Shown piece after piece: positions 7,747-16,742 of a stretch of DNA of 64,000 nucleotides. This DNA comes from DATFMP01 sp035266845 (lineage in GTDB: Bacteria; SAR324; JACQKK01), in NCBI GenBank assembly GCA_035266845.1, contig DATFMP010000102.1, positions 1-64,000 of the forward strand, in the 5' to 3' direction. Under the pieces are notes generated by a model. It did no database searches and was not told where the DNA came from. It saw nothing but the letters and a program-made list of their open reading frames with translations. Position 1 is the first letter of the stretch. The number at the start of each line of letters is the position of its first letter. A program made the position numbers and the translations under genes.

Positions 7747-8169
7747 ATGCAGGTGTTGGCAGACGTTGTCCAACGGATTGAACAAGTGCGAATAGAGGCC
7801 GGCATGAGCCTCTCCCAGTTTGCATCCGCCATCCGCATTCCTGTTCAGGAATTGAAGGCAGCAATCGACGTTCAGAATGGGTCGCCCAGTGTAGAACTCA
7901 TCCGCGCCGTCATCCTGCGATTCGGGATTCGGCCCAATTGGCTGCTGAACGGGATTGAACCCAGGAAATTGAATGACGCTGAATCGGAAGACGGCTGGGG
8001 GGCCAAAGTCCGGGCGCTGCAGCGCGAAGTCGGTGACCTTGGAGAGCACATCCAAGAGGATTACCCGGAAGCCTACGACCTCGAAGAACTCATCTCAAAT
8101 GTCCGGAAGCTGAAGAGGTTGCTGGATCTTCTCGAGACGGAGTTGTGCACTGTTCGGGACAATGGCTGA
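7747..8169 (+). CDS. XRE-family HTH transcriptional regulator
   Basis: 140 aa. Residues 5-65 form a lambda-repressor-like HTH: IEQVRIEAGMSLSQFASAI, then a recognition helix, ending PSVELIRAVILRFGIRPNWLLNG, the common end of XRE domains. The C-terminal third is charged and predicted helical (ALQREVGDLGEHIQEDYPEA), probably for oligomerisation. A strong GAGGGGGG precedes ATG 7747. The palindromic array directly upstream suggests autoregulation. Target genes are unknown; the adjacent LysR/roh-like locus is a candidate. Confidence 0.82.
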   Translation: MQVLADVVQRIEQVRIEAGMSLSQFASAIRIPVQELKAAIDVQNGSPSVELIRAVILRFGIRPNWLLNGIEPRKLNDAESEDGWGAKVRALQREVGDLGEHIQEDYPEAYDLEELISNVRKLKRLLDLLETELCTVRDNG

Positions 8170-8739
8170 ACTGCAACTGCATGTTCATGCCGTTTCGATC
8201 TTCTGCCACAGCGTCATGGACCTGCGTGGGGCGTTGGATTGGCCGGCCCCCCGTCGCGTCTCACCCTGATGTTGGCTCCAGGGCACGCGGTATTCTGCTT
8301 GGCGGGTAGGACTCGCTGGACCTCCAGGGCAGTCGCATGCTAACCTGTGCATAACTTGCACGCAGCCTCCATAAAATGCACAAGTGCCGATCCAGAAGTC
8401 CTATTGATATCAGTGAAGTAAGGGCGGCAACCTTCCAGGGTTATGCACAGTTCGATTCCCGCTGCCGAGCGTGTGTAGGCATCCTTTCCTTGTGCAAAAT
8501 CTCGACAATACCTACCCATGACGACATCCCCTGGAACCCGAACCGGCTGGAGCAGTGCATGGGCCTCCGGGGCACGGTCGTGCGAGTGCATGCCGAACCG
8601 CCGGTAGGGCTGGGGTTGGCCAGAATGGATCGCAACGGGGATCGAGCAAATGGCACGGCCACGGGTGAGCGTAGACCCGTCTGGAATCCCGGTAGTGCGC
8701 GGATTGTGCGGTGCCTCCCTACTCGCGCCGGGCCCGAAA
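8170..8739. other. Intergenic region holding repeat copy 1
   Basis: 570 bp between the XRE gene and the convergent IclR gene. It contains the first copy of the ~120-bp repeat (8346-8466). Open frames crossing it (for example minus 8340-8903) are shadows of the IclR gene fused to repeat sequence. Nothing else was recognised. Confidence 0.6.
8346..8466 (+). repeat. ~120-bp structured direct repeat, copy 1
   Basis: Nearly identical to 18959-19079 in the same orientation. It begins TGTGCATAACTTGCACGCAG and its 104-bp core ends TTATGCACA (8441-8449), so the core has 9-bp terminal inverted repeats. An inner pair TGCCG (8385-8389) / CGGCA (8425-8429) could extend the fold. The core is followed by GTTCGATTCCCGC, which looks like a tRNA T-loop and 3' stem strand. 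Identity between copies is high except at about 8412-8440. Confidence 0.85.
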
Positions 8740-9561
8740 TCAGCGGCCGACGCCGGTTTGCACGGCGCCGGCCGGCCTGGGGTACAGGTGTTCCTGGAGT
8801 CGTTCGGCTTCCGCTCGCAGTTCGGCCACGATTTCTTCCCTGCGCGGGGATTCCATCCGGGACATAAGTGCGGCCGCGGACAGCGCTGCCAGCGGGACCC
8901 CATCGGACCCGAACACGGGCACCGCCAGCGCGCTCATGCCTGGAATGATCCTGCCCTCGTTGAGCGCGTACCCCAGGCCCCTGGCCGTCTCGATCATCTC
9001 GCGCAGGGCCGGCTCGTCGATCCCGAATTTCGCGCAATCGGCCGTCTGCGCGGCAATGATACGCTCGCACTCTGCCGAGTCGGGAAGGAACGCGATCAGG
9101 GCTAGGCTCCCTGCGCCTATTCCCAACGGCCTGCGATCCCCAACGCTCAGCGTGAGGGTCTTGATGGGGTAGTCGCCCTCCCGCCGGCCCGCGCACACCG
9201 CTTCGTCGCCCATCCGGATCGTCAGATAGACCGTGTCATCGGTTCGGTTGGCCAGTCGCGCCAAGGCAGGCGCCGCCCGCTCTGCCAAGCCAAACCGATT
9301 GCCCGCAGCCCGTGCCCACGAAACGATCCGGATCCCGACATAGTAGCGGCCGGTGGCCCGGTCGTGATCCACCATCCCGTTGGCCGCGAGCCCTTTCAGA
9401 ATCCGGTGCACGCTCGCGTTGCTGAGGTGCGTCGCGCGGATCACTTCCGTCAGCCGCAGGCCCTCCGGGTTTGTCGCCAGGGCCGAAAGGATGGCCGTGG
9501 TGCGATTGATGTTCTGATGAATGCCCCTGCCCTGTCCGTGCGACTGGCTCCTGGTCGTCAT
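8740..9561 (-). CDS. IclR-family transcriptional regulator
   Basis: 273 aa. N-terminal winged HTH (about 18-75: INRTTAILSALATNPEGLRL, then ATHLSNASVHRILKGL) and C-terminal GAF-like effector domain, with the characteristic end-of-domain pattern GMSALAVPVFGSDGVPLAALS. IclR proteins usually control an adjacent catabolic operon through a palindromic operator; here the operon starts at 9772 on the other strand and a 29-bp palindrome lies between them. Likely repressor or activator of the amidase/ABC transporter operon, responding to its substrate. Confidence 0.92.
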   Translation of the reverse strand: MTTRSQSHGQGRGIHQNINRTTAILSALATNPEGLRLTEVIRATHLSNASVHRILKGLAANGMVDHDRATGRYYVGIRIVSWARAAGNRFGLAERAAPALARLANRTDDTVYLTIRMGDEAVCAGRREGDYPIKTLTLSVGDRRPLGIGAGSLALIAFLPDSAECERIIAAQTADCAKFGIDEPALREMIETARGLGYALNEGRIIPGMSALAVPVFGSDGVPLAALSAAALMSRMESPRREEIVAELRAEAERLQEHLYPRPAGAVQTGVGR

Positions 9562-9712
9562 TTCAGAGTCGGGGTCCGTTTCCGTGGAGAATTCCGCGTC
9601 GGTCTTGAGCCCGGTGGGCGATGTTGCTCATGAACTTGCGCTCGGGTGAGGCTCCTGGATTCGGCTTGACTCCAGGTGCCGTGCGTGAAAATGTTGCACA
9701 TCCGATAAACGA

Positions 9713-9741
9713 ATGGTTTTTCCGTTTAACGGAAATACCAT
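9713..9741 (+). promoter_or_regulatory. Candidate IclR operator, 29-bp palindrome
   Basis: Fourteen-base arms around one central T, 9713-9741, with one mismatched pair; the inner arms are TTTCCGTT and AACGGAAA. It lies 30 bp before the GTG start of the catabolic operon and about 150 bp from the IclR gene start. The AT-rich palindrome with TTTCC/GGAAA halves fits known IclR-family operators. Confidence 0.75.
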
Positions 9742-9771
9742 AGCCTCCCGCAGCGCAAGAGGCAAGCCCGC

Positions 9772-10593
9772 GTGCATTCCTCCGAAATTGTCCTGATTGA
9801 CAGCGTGACCCGCCTCGGCAGCGAGGCGCGCGATGCGGTCGTCATCGGCGGCTCGCATTGCGGGGTCTATGCGGCTTTCGTCGCGGCGAAGGCCGGCGTG
9901 ATGGCTGTCGTGCTGAATGACGCGGGGCTGGGCATGGACGACGCGGGCATTTCCGGGCTGGACTACCTGAATGACCTGGGCATTCCCGCCGCGGCGGTCG
10001 GGCATGAATCCGCTCGCATAGGCGACGCGCGGGACTGTTCGGAACGGGGTGTCGTTACGCACATGAATACTCACGCCGAGGCAGCCGGCGTGCGCACGGG
10101 GATGAGCGCCCGGGAGGCCGCGAATCGCTTAGGTTTGGCGACAGGGCCGCGGCGCCCGCCCCGCTGGCCAAGGGAAGAGTCGCGCTTTGCGGTGCAACTG
10201 CCCGGAGCAACGCGCCACGTGATCGTGATGGACTCCGCCTCGCTTGTGCGCCCGGAGGACGAGGGGGCGGTGGTGGTCACCGGCTCGCACGGCGGGCTGT
10301 TGGGCGGCCGCCCGGAGACGGCGATCAAGGTTTCCGTGTTCGCCGTGGTCTACAACGACGCGTGTATCGGGGTGGATCGGGCCGGATTATCCCGCCTGCC
10401 TGCACTGAATGCGCGTGGCATCGCGGGGGCGACGGTGGATGCCTGGAGCGCCCGCATTGGCGATGGCCACTCCATGTGGGAAACCGGCGTGCTCAGTCAT
10501 GTCAATTCAGCCGCCGAACGCCTCGGGGGACGGCCCGGCATGACCGTGCAGGCATTCGTCCGCTTGGCGGCAATCACGAAGGAACCGAAATGA
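9772..10593 (+). CDS. Internally duplicated protein of unknown function
   Basis: 273 aa from a GTG start with AGAGG upstream. It consists of two homologous halves. Half 1 (about 20-103) reads VVIGGSHCGVYAA, LNDAGLGMDDAG, HESARIGDARD, GVVTHMN; half 2 (about 164-250) reads VVVTGSHGGLLGG, YNDACIGVDRAG, DAWSARIGDGHS, GVLSHVN. The conserved GSHxG, ND(A)xxGxDxAG and SARIGD motifs look like a ligand or active site built from two copies. No signal peptide or membrane segment. Its stop overlaps the next start (ATGA), so it is co-translated with the TPP enzyme. I do not recognise the family. Confidence 0.8.
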   Translation: MHSSEIVLIDSVTRLGSEARDAVVIGGSHCGVYAAFVAAKAGVMAVVLNDAGLGMDDAGISGLDYLNDLGIPAAAVGHESARIGDARDCSERGVVTHMNTHAEAAGVRTGMSAREAANRLGLATGPRRPPRWPREESRFAVQLPGATRHVIVMDSASLVRPEDEGAVVVTGSHGGLLGGRPETAIKVSVFAVVYNDACIGVDRAGLSRLPALNARGIAGATVDAWSARIGDGHSMWETGVLSHVNSAAERLGGRPGMTVQAFVRLAAITKEPK

Positions 10594-12362
10594 GCAGGCC
10601 CGCACAGCAGGTCGTACAGTCCGTGGGGGAACGGCCGACCACTCGCACCATGAACGGCGGCGATGCGCTGGCCGAAATGCTGAAAGTGGCCGGCACCGGA
10701 TCGCTATTCGGCATGGCTGGCTTCCAACTCCTGCCGTTCTACGAGGCGCTTCGCGCGCGAGGCATGCCGCACAGACTCATCAACGACGAACGTTGCGGAG
10801 CCTTCGCGGCCGATGCCCATGCACGGGTCACGCACCAACCCGGCGTATGCGATGCGACCTTGGGCCCGGGAGCGACCAACTTGGTCACGGGCTTGGTGGA
10901 ATCGCTGAATGCCGGCATCCCACAGATCGTGTTGGTTGGGGACGCGCACCGCGATCACGCCGGGAAGAATATGACTCAGGAAGGCCGCCAGGTGGACATT
11001 CTGCGGCCGGCCGTGAAGGAGGTGATCCGCGTCGAAGGCGTCCAGCGTATCCCCGAGCTGGTGCGCCGGGCGTTCGCGGTGGCCACTGCGGGACGGCCCG
11101 GACCCGTGGTGCTGGACGTGCCGGAGGATGTCTGCCACGGCAGCTTCGACTTTCCGGAAGATGCGTTCTGGATAGACGAGCGCACGTTGAGCGCCCCGGC
11201 GCATCGCCCGCGCCCGGATGCTGCGGACGTGGAACACGCCGCCAAGCTGTTGGCGGCAGCGGAGCGGCCCCTGCTGCTGGTGGGGGGCGGGATTCACCTG
11301 TCGCAGGCCTACGAGGCCCTGCAGCGGCTTGCGGAAGATCACGCAATCCCCGTGGCGCACACGATCTCGGGCAAAGGCGCCATCGCATGCACCCACCCGC
11401 TCTCCGTCGGCCTGTTCGGCCGCTACAGCCGTGTCGCCAATGACCTGATCGCGAAGGCGGACTGTCTGCTCGTCGTGGGGTGCAAGCTGGGCGAGATCGC
11501 CACCAAGCGATTTCAACTGTTCCCGCCCGCGCTCGTTGTGATCCAGGTGGACATCGTTCCCGAAGAGCTGGGGCGCACGGCGCGGGTACACCTGCCCCTG
11601 CAGGCCGATGCCCGCATGGCCCTGCAGGACATCGCCGCTGCGCTGGCCGGTGACGCACCTCCACTGAAGAGGGCTCGACCGGACTACCTGGCCGAGATCG
11701 CCACGCGCAAGGCGGCGTGGCAGCTGGGCGCGGCGCCTCTCCAGAACAGCGACGAGCGCCCCATCCACATGGCCCGGCTGTTGGCCGAGCTCAACCGTGT
11801 CATGCCGGAGCGCTCCATCCTCGTGGCCGATGGCGGCTTCGCGGGACACTGGAGCGGGCTGCTGTACGATACCAAGGCTGCCGGGCGACATTTCATCGCG
11901 GACCGCGGCTTCGCTTCGATAGGCTACGGCTTGCCCGGGTGCATCGGGGCGCAGCTCGCCGCGCCCGACATCCCGGTGGTGGGCATTACGGGCGATGGCG
12001 GCCTGAACATGGTGCTGGGTGAGCTGGAGACGGCACGGCGGGTCGGTGCGGCGTTCACGCTGATCGTGATCAACAATGCCGCCTCCGGCTACGTCAAGGC
12101 GCTGCAGCATGCTATGTACGATGGACGCTATCAGTCCTCCGACCTGCTGGAGACCGATTACGCTGCGCTGGCCACCACGCTCGGCTGCCATGGCGTGCGC
12201 GTGGAGAGCCCGGCGGGGCTGGCGCCGGCCCTGCACGCCTGCATGGAGGAGCGCACGCGACCCAGCGTGATGGACGTGGTAGTGACGCGAGACCCGGCGC
12301 AGATGCTGCCCGCGGTGGACAACCGCACCCTCAAGGTCGAGAAGGGGGATCGCCCGGCGTGA
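10590..12362 (+). CDS. Thiamine-diphosphate-dependent enzyme, acetolactate synthase superfamily
   Basis: 590 aa. N-terminal pyrimidine-binding domain with the catalytic Glu67 in INDERCGAFAADAHARVT; central nucleotide-fold domain from about residue 205; C-terminal PP-binding domain with GDGGLNM followed by VINNAASGY, the GDG-(x)n-NN motif for Mg-ThDP. Length and domain order match acetohydroxyacid synthase, glyoxylate carboligase and benzoylformate decarboxylase relatives. ATG 10590 overlaps the upstream stop. There is no regulatory subunit nearby and the gene sits between a protein of unknown function and an amidase under IclR control, so a catabolic 2-oxo-acid decarboxylase or lyase is more likely than IlvB. 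Substrate unknown. Confidence 0.85.
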   Translation: MSRPAQQVVQSVGERPTTRTMNGGDALAEMLKVAGTGSLFGMAGFQLLPFYEALRARGMPHRLINDERCGAFAADAHARVTHQPGVCDATLGPGATNLVTGLVESLNAGIPQIVLVGDAHRDHAGKNMTQEGRQVDILRPAVKEVIRVEGVQRIPELVRRAFAVATAGRPGPVVLDVPEDVCHGSFDFPEDAFWIDERTLSAPAHRPRPDAADVEHAAKLLAAAERPLLLVGGGIHLSQAYEALQRLAEDHAIPVAHTISGKGAIACTHPLSVGLFGRYSRVANDLIAKADCLLVVGCKLGEIATKRFQLFPPALVVIQVDIVPEELGRTARVHLPLQADARMALQDIAAALAGDAPPLKRARPDYLAEIATRKAAWQLGAAPLQNSDERPIHMARLLAELNRVMPERSILVADGGFAGHWSGLLYDTKAAGRHFIADRGFASIGYGLPGCIGAQLAAPDIPVVGITGDGGLNMVLGELETARRVGAAFTLIVINNAASGYVKALQHAMYDGRYQSSDLLETDYAALATTLGCHGVRVESPAGLAPALHACMEERTRPSVMDVVVTRDPAQMLPAVDNRTLKVEKGDRPA

Positions 12363-12494
12363 GGCGCAGTGCGACCGGCCCTGGCGGCTGCCGCCGCGGA
12401 CAGAGCGTGCGCGTCCGGTCTGGCCCGGCCCTCCGGGCGAAACGAACTTGGCTCGCTCCCACGAGCGGGGGCCAACGCAGGAGCTGGAAACGCG

Positions 12495-13913
12495 ATGAAG
12501 ACACCGGGTTCTGACCTGGCCGACCTGCCCATCCACGAGCTGGCCCCGCGCATTGCGGCCGGCGAGGTCTCCCCACGGGAGCTGGTCTCCGCCTGCCTAG
12601 CGCGGATCGAGGCGGCCGACGCCCGGCTCCATGCCTTTGTGGAGGTTTACCGTGAGGAGGCGCTGCTGGCCGCGGAGGCCGCGGAGCGGGCGATCCGGGC
12701 CGGGGCGCGCCTGGGCGCGCTGCACGGTATCCCGATCGGCCTGAAGGACCTGCTGGAGATGGAGGGACGGGTCACCACCTTCGGATCGAGCACCCGTGCC
12801 GGGCAGCGCTCGACGGTGACGGCCGCCGCTGTGGAACGGCTCCGCGCCGCCGGGATGATCGCGCTGGGCAAGACCCACATGGTGGAATTTGCCATGGGCG
12901 GCTGGGGCACCAACCCGTCCATGGGCACGCCCTGGAACCCCTGGGACGCCAACGTGCACCGGGTGCCGGGCGGCTCCTCCAGCGGCTCCGCGGTTGCGGT
13001 CGCGGCGGGTCTGGTACCTGCCGCCATTGGCAGCGACACTGGCGGTTCAGTGCGCATTCCATCGTCCTTCTGCGGGCTGGTCGGGCTGAAGGTCACGGCC
13101 GGGCGCATCCCCAATCACGGGGTTCTGGCGCTCAGCGAGACGCTGGATACCCTTGGCCCGATGACACGCTCAGTGGAAGATGCCGCGCTGATCTTCCACG
13201 CCTTGAACGGGCCGGACCCCAGGGACGCGGCGACGCAGGACGCGGCGCGCCTGGACCCGATCCCGGCGCTGCGACGCGGGGTGCGCGGCCTGCGCTTGGC
13301 GATGATGCCCGTATCCGACCTGGAAGGCCTCCAGCCGGAGGTGGCCACGCTCTACCGCCGTGCGGTGGAAACTCTGGCCGGGCTCGGCGCGCACGTGGAG
13401 GAGGTGCCTCCGCCGTTCGACTTCGCCGGCATGCAGCGTCACGCCGGGGTGATCATCGCATCCGAAGGCTACGAGGCGCTGGGCGCGTTCGTGGAAGACC
13501 AATCCCTTGCACTGGACCCGGCTGTGCGCAAACGCCTGATCGCCGGAAAGGACTTCTCCGCTGCAGACTACGTGGCGGCCCGCAAGCACATGCGCGCGGC
13601 ACGGGCCCAGATTGCCGAGGCGCTCGACGACTTCGATGCCCTGCTGACGCCGACGACGCCGATCAGCGCCATTCCGGTCGCAGAGGTGGACGAAGGCGCG
13701 CTGCCCCATTCACGCTTCACGCGCGCGGCCAACTATCTGGGGCTGTGCGGGCTGGCCGTGCCCGCGGGGCTGACGCCGGCCGGGCTGCCAGCCTCGCTGC
13801 AGATCATCGGCAAGCCGTTCGCCGAGGCGAAGGTTCTGCGCATCGGATGGGCCTACGAGCAGGCAGTCGCTCCCCTGCCCCGGCTCGATCGCGCGGCGTG
13901 GTTCGCATCCTAG
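12495..13913 (+). CDS. Amidase signature-family hydrolase
   Basis: 472 aa. The Ser-cisSer-Lys triad is visible: Lys84 (IGLKDLLEMEG), the cis-Ser in PGGSSSGSAVAVAAGL (about 162) and the nucleophile Ser185 (GSDTGGSVRIPS). Length fits amidases and the GatA superfamily. There is no GatB/GatC neighbour, so it is a free amidase cleaving a small amide, carbamoyl or biuret-type bond. ATG 12495 follows AGGAG by about 11 bases. As third gene of the operon it probably deamidates the imported substrate before or after the TPP enzyme step. Confidence 0.9.
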   Translation: MKTPGSDLADLPIHELAPRIAAGEVSPRELVSACLARIEAADARLHAFVEVYREEALLAAEAAERAIRAGARLGALHGIPIGLKDLLEMEGRVTTFGSSTRAGQRSTVTAAAVERLRAAGMIALGKTHMVEFAMGGWGTNPSMGTPWNPWDANVHRVPGGSSSGSAVAVAAGLVPAAIGSDTGGSVRIPSSFCGLVGLKVTAGRIPNHGVLALSETLDTLGPMTRSVEDAALIFHALNGPDPRDAATQDAARLDPIPALRRGVRGLRLAMMPVSDLEGLQPEVATLYRRAVETLAGLGAHVEEVPPPFDFAGMQRHAGVIIASEGYEALGAFVEDQSLALDPAVRKRLIAGKDFSAADYVAARKHMRAARAQIAEALDDFDALLTPTTPISAIPVAEVDEGALPHSRFTRAANYLGLCGLAVPAGLTPAGLPASLQIIGKPFAEAKVLRIGWAYEQAVAPLPRLDRAAWFAS

Positions 13914-14097
13914 CGCGTGATCAGTTGCGGGCGGTTGACCCGCCAGGCAGGCGAGCAAGTACTATGGAACGACGTTGGGGCACGACGCCGGGCTCGGATG
14001 CTGGGCACGGAATACGCGGCCGGAAACGACCCCGCCGGGCACATCGCAGGCGCGATTCCCGGCGGGCAAGGGAATGCAATCGCTCCTCGGAATGTGA

Positions 14098-15081
14098 ATG
14101 ACCATGGAACCCCTCCGCTCCTCCTCGGCGCCTTCGCGGCACGTCGGCTCCTGGTCAGCCATCCGTGTCTGGTGGTATCCGGTCGGCCTGTGCCTAGTGG
14201 CGCTGGCGGTCATTCCCCTGATCGGCCCGGACTGGATCAGCTTCTATTTCTACCTGATGTTCTGGGTGGTGATGGCCGCCGCCTTCAACATTATCTACGG
14301 CTTTACCGGCTACCTGCCCTTTGGCTATGTGGCGTTCTACGGTGTTGGCAGCTACGTGACCGCCATCGCGACCGTGAAGCTGGGCGTGCCGGTGCCCGTC
14401 TCGGTGCTGCTCGGCGGAGCGGTCGGCGTCATGGTGTCCCTGCTCTTCGCCCCGACGCTGCGCCTGCAAGGCATCTACTTCGCCATCGTCAACCTGTCTT
14501 TGTCCATGGCGTTGATGATCGTCGTGTCCAACCTGCCCGAGGCCTGGGCCGGTGGTTCTATCGGGCTTTCCCTGGCGGCTGTGTACAAGCCCACACACAG
14601 TTACTACCTGATGCTGGTGCTGCTCGTGGCAAGCCTCTGGATCGCCAATCGCGTGGCGACCTCTCGCCTGGGCATCGCCCTGCGCTGCATCCGCGAGGAT
14701 CCCGAAGGCGCCGAAGTGCTGGGCGTGGATGTGGTGCGCAGCCGGCTCAAGGCGTGGATGCTGGCGGCCTTGCTGCCTTCGCTGGCGGGCGGCATCGATG
14801 CGTGGCACACGGCAATTATCGATCCGCAAAGCGCCTTCGACTACCTGATCACTGTGCGCACCGTGGTTTACGCCATGTTCGGTGGACTGGGCACCGTGGC
14901 CGGGCCAATGCTGGGGTCGATCAGCATGTACCTGCTGGATGACCTGATCTGGAGCAGCTTTCCGCGACTCAATCTGCTCATTCTCGGGATCTTGGTGGTG
15001 ACGCTGGTGCTCTTCTTCCCCCGAGGGTTCCTGGGGACGTTGCTGCGCCGGTACCCCACCCTGCGTCGCTGGATCAGTTAA
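14098..15081 (+). CDS. Branched-chain-type ABC transporter permease (LivM-like)
   Basis: 327 aa, polytopic. Typical LivM features: NIIYGFTGYLPFGYVAFYGVGSY near the first membrane helices, and the EAA-like loop RCIREDPEGAEVLGVDVVRSR before the later helices. An inner-membrane subunit of the high-affinity branched-chain amino acid / amide importer family. A second ATG at 14104 is possible. It is followed 33 bp later by its partner permease; in this family substrate is set by the binding protein, not the permease. Confidence 0.9.
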   Translation: MTMEPLRSSSAPSRHVGSWSAIRVWWYPVGLCLVALAVIPLIGPDWISFYFYLMFWVVMAAAFNIIYGFTGYLPFGYVAFYGVGSYVTAIATVKLGVPVPVSVLLGGAVGVMVSLLFAPTLRLQGIYFAIVNLSLSMALMIVVSNLPEAWAGGSIGLSLAAVYKPTHSYYLMLVLLVASLWIANRVATSRLGIALRCIREDPEGAEVLGVDVVRSRLKAWMLAALLPSLAGGIDAWHTAIIDPQSAFDYLITVRTVVYAMFGGLGTVAGPMLGSISMYLLDDLIWSSFPRLNLLILGILVVTLVLFFPRGFLGTLLRRYPTLRRWIS

Positions 15082-15114
15082 CGCGCCCTCGGGCCGCGGC
15101 GGAGGACCACACTC

Positions 15115-15987
15115 ATGGCAATCCTGATGACGCAGGCCGTCATCTCCGGGCTTCTCCTGGGGCTGGTGTACGCGCTGATCGGCATCGGAATGAACATCAT
15201 CTACGGCGTCATGCGCGTGGTGAACTTTGCCCACGGCGAGTTCATGTTGGCGGCGGCTTATGTCTGCTATTGGCTCAGCGCGACGTTCGGCCTGAATCCG
15301 CTCGAGTCGTTGGTGGTGGTGCTGCCCGGCTTCTTCCTGGGCGGTGTGGTCATCTACTACCTGGTGGTGCCGCGCCTGCTCCGCTCCGAAGACCCGGAGG
15401 TCATGTCCTTCCTGGCGTTCTTCGGGGTTTCCCTCATCATCACGTCGGTGATCCTGCTGATCTGGGATGCCGATCCGCGGGGGGTCCCCTTCCCGTTTCA
15501 TACGGTATCGGTTTCGATCGGGCGGCTGTTCTTCCCCCTGGGGCGCATTATTGCCGGTGCGTTCTCCCTGGTGGCCATTGCGTGCCTGTTGTGGCTCCTG
15601 CACCGCACCTACCTGGGCAAGGCGATCCGCGCCATCATCCAGAATCGCGAGGCAGTGCCGATTCTGGGCATTGACCCCCATCGCATCTCGGCCTTCGCGT
15701 TCGGCCTGGGCCTGCTGTTGGTAGCCCTGGCGGGCAGCGTGGTGGTGCTCAGTTTCCCGTCAATCACCCCGGTCATGGGCGGGGGCTACACGGTGGTGGC
15801 ATTCGTGGTGATCGTGCTGGGCGGGCTGGGCAATCCGCTGGGTGCGCTGGTGGGAGGCATTGTGTTCGGGTTAGCGGAAAACGTCTCGGCCGTGTTCATG
15901 TCCACCGCGTTGTCGCCCGTGGTGGCCTTCGTCATCCTGATCGCCATGATCCTGTTCAGGCCGCAGGGTCTGCTGGGTCGGTTCTAG
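15115..15987 (+). CDS. Branched-chain-type ABC transporter permease (LivH-like)
   Basis: 290 aa, about eight membrane segments. LivH hallmarks are IGIGMNIIYGVMRVVNFAHGEFMLA (positions about 23-47, quoted in part by its key GVMRVVNFAHGEF) and the cytoplasmic loop RAIIQNREAVPILGIDPHR. The C-terminus GLGNPLGALVGGIVFG is also typical. It pairs with the LivM-like protein encoded upstream to form the membrane channel, energised by the two ATPases encoded downstream. Confidence 0.92.
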   Translation: MAILMTQAVISGLLLGLVYALIGIGMNIIYGVMRVVNFAHGEFMLAAAYVCYWLSATFGLNPLESLVVVLPGFFLGGVVIYYLVVPRLLRSEDPEVMSFLAFFGVSLIITSVILLIWDADPRGVPFPFHTVSVSIGRLFFPLGRIIAGAFSLVAIACLLWLLHRTYLGKAIRAIIQNREAVPILGIDPHRISAFAFGLGLLLVALAGSVVVLSFPSITPVMGGGYTVVAFVVIVLGGLGNPLGALVGGIVFGLAENVSAVFMSTALSPVVAFVILIAMILFRPQGLLGRF

Positions 15988-16026
15988 GCGGTCACCGTCG
16001 CCACTCCTTGGGAGCGAGGCACGAAC

Positions 16027-16731
16027 ATGCTGGAGGTGAGTCACCTGACCAAGAATTTCGGAGGGACGGTCGCCGTGTCGGACCTTTCCTTCCGCGTCGA
16101 ACCGCAGACCGTGTTGGGCATGATCGGGCCCAACGGCTCCGGCAAGACCACCTCACTCAACTGCGTGAACGGGCTGTACCGGCCTGATGCTGGCCGCGTC
16201 GTCTATCAGGGCCGCGATATTCAGGGGCTGGCACCGCACGAGGTGGCGCGCATCGGCATTGGCCGCACCTTCCAGGTGCCCAAGGTTTTCAAGCGGCTGA
16301 CGGTGATGGAGAACATGCTCGCTCCGGTGCTGTCCTCCCATCAAAGCGATGCCGAACTGCACGAGCGGGCCAACGCACTGCTGGCGGATGTCAACCTGGC
16401 GGACCGGGCGGCTCGGCTGGGAGAAGAGCTTTCCGGCGGCCAGATGAAACTGCTGGAACTGGTGCGCGTACTGATGTTCGATCCGACCCTGATCCTGCTG
16501 GACGAACCCTTCGCCGGCGTGCACCCGCAAATGAAGACCGTGTTCTTCGCAGAGATCCAGCGGATGCGGGAACAGGGCAAGACGTTCATCCTCGTCAGTC
16601 ACGATCTCACCTCGCTGTATAGCCTTTGCGACCGCATTGTCGTCATGGACCTGGGCCAGAAGATCGCCGAGGGGAGCGCGGATGAGGTGAAGCGCAACGA
16701 ACAGGTCATCGAAGCATACCTGGGTGCATAG
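16027..16731 (+). CDS. ABC transporter ATP-binding protein (LivG-like)
   Basis: 234 aa. Walker A GPNGSGKTT, Q-loop region around IGIGRTFQVPKVF, signature LSGGQMKLLEL, Walker B LILLDEPFAGVHP and switch His in LVSHD. The IGRTFQ segment and a PDAGRV-type insert identify the LivG side of the paired ATPases of this importer class. It is slightly shorter than the usual ~255 aa of LivG. Eleven base pairs separate it from the LivF-like gene. Confidence 0.92.
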   Translation: MLEVSHLTKNFGGTVAVSDLSFRVEPQTVLGMIGPNGSGKTTSLNCVNGLYRPDAGRVVYQGRDIQGLAPHEVARIGIGRTFQVPKVFKRLTVMENMLAPVLSSHQSDAELHERANALLADVNLADRAARLGEELSGGQMKLLELVRVLMFDPTLILLDEPFAGVHPQMKTVFFAEIQRMREQGKTFILVSHDLTSLYSLCDRIVVMDLGQKIAEGSADEVKRNEQVIEAYLGA

Positions 16732-16742
16732 GAGCCGACGCG

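Noticed and set aside
8346..8466. Integron attC site
   Set aside because: The folded ends and variable middle recall attC, and copy 1 has GTTATGC, but the 5' core GCATAAC does not fit RYYYAAC, copy 2 has ATTATGC, and there is no integrase or cassette array.
8340..8903. 187-codon minus-strand frame over repeat copy 1
   Set aside because: Half is a shadow of the IclR gene and half is the repeat, which recurs in the same frame at 18872-19102; not a protein.
12369..12494. N-terminal extension of the amidase to 12369
   Set aside because: The added 42 residues are low-complexity and unlike the family; ATG 12495 has a ribosome site and family-like N-terminus.
10704..12536. 610-codon minus-strand frame
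   Set aside because: Antisense shadow of the TPP-enzyme gene.
14194..15681. 495-codon minus-strand frame
   Set aside because: Antisense shadow of the two Liv-type permease genes; composition rich in Gln, His, Arg, no domain.
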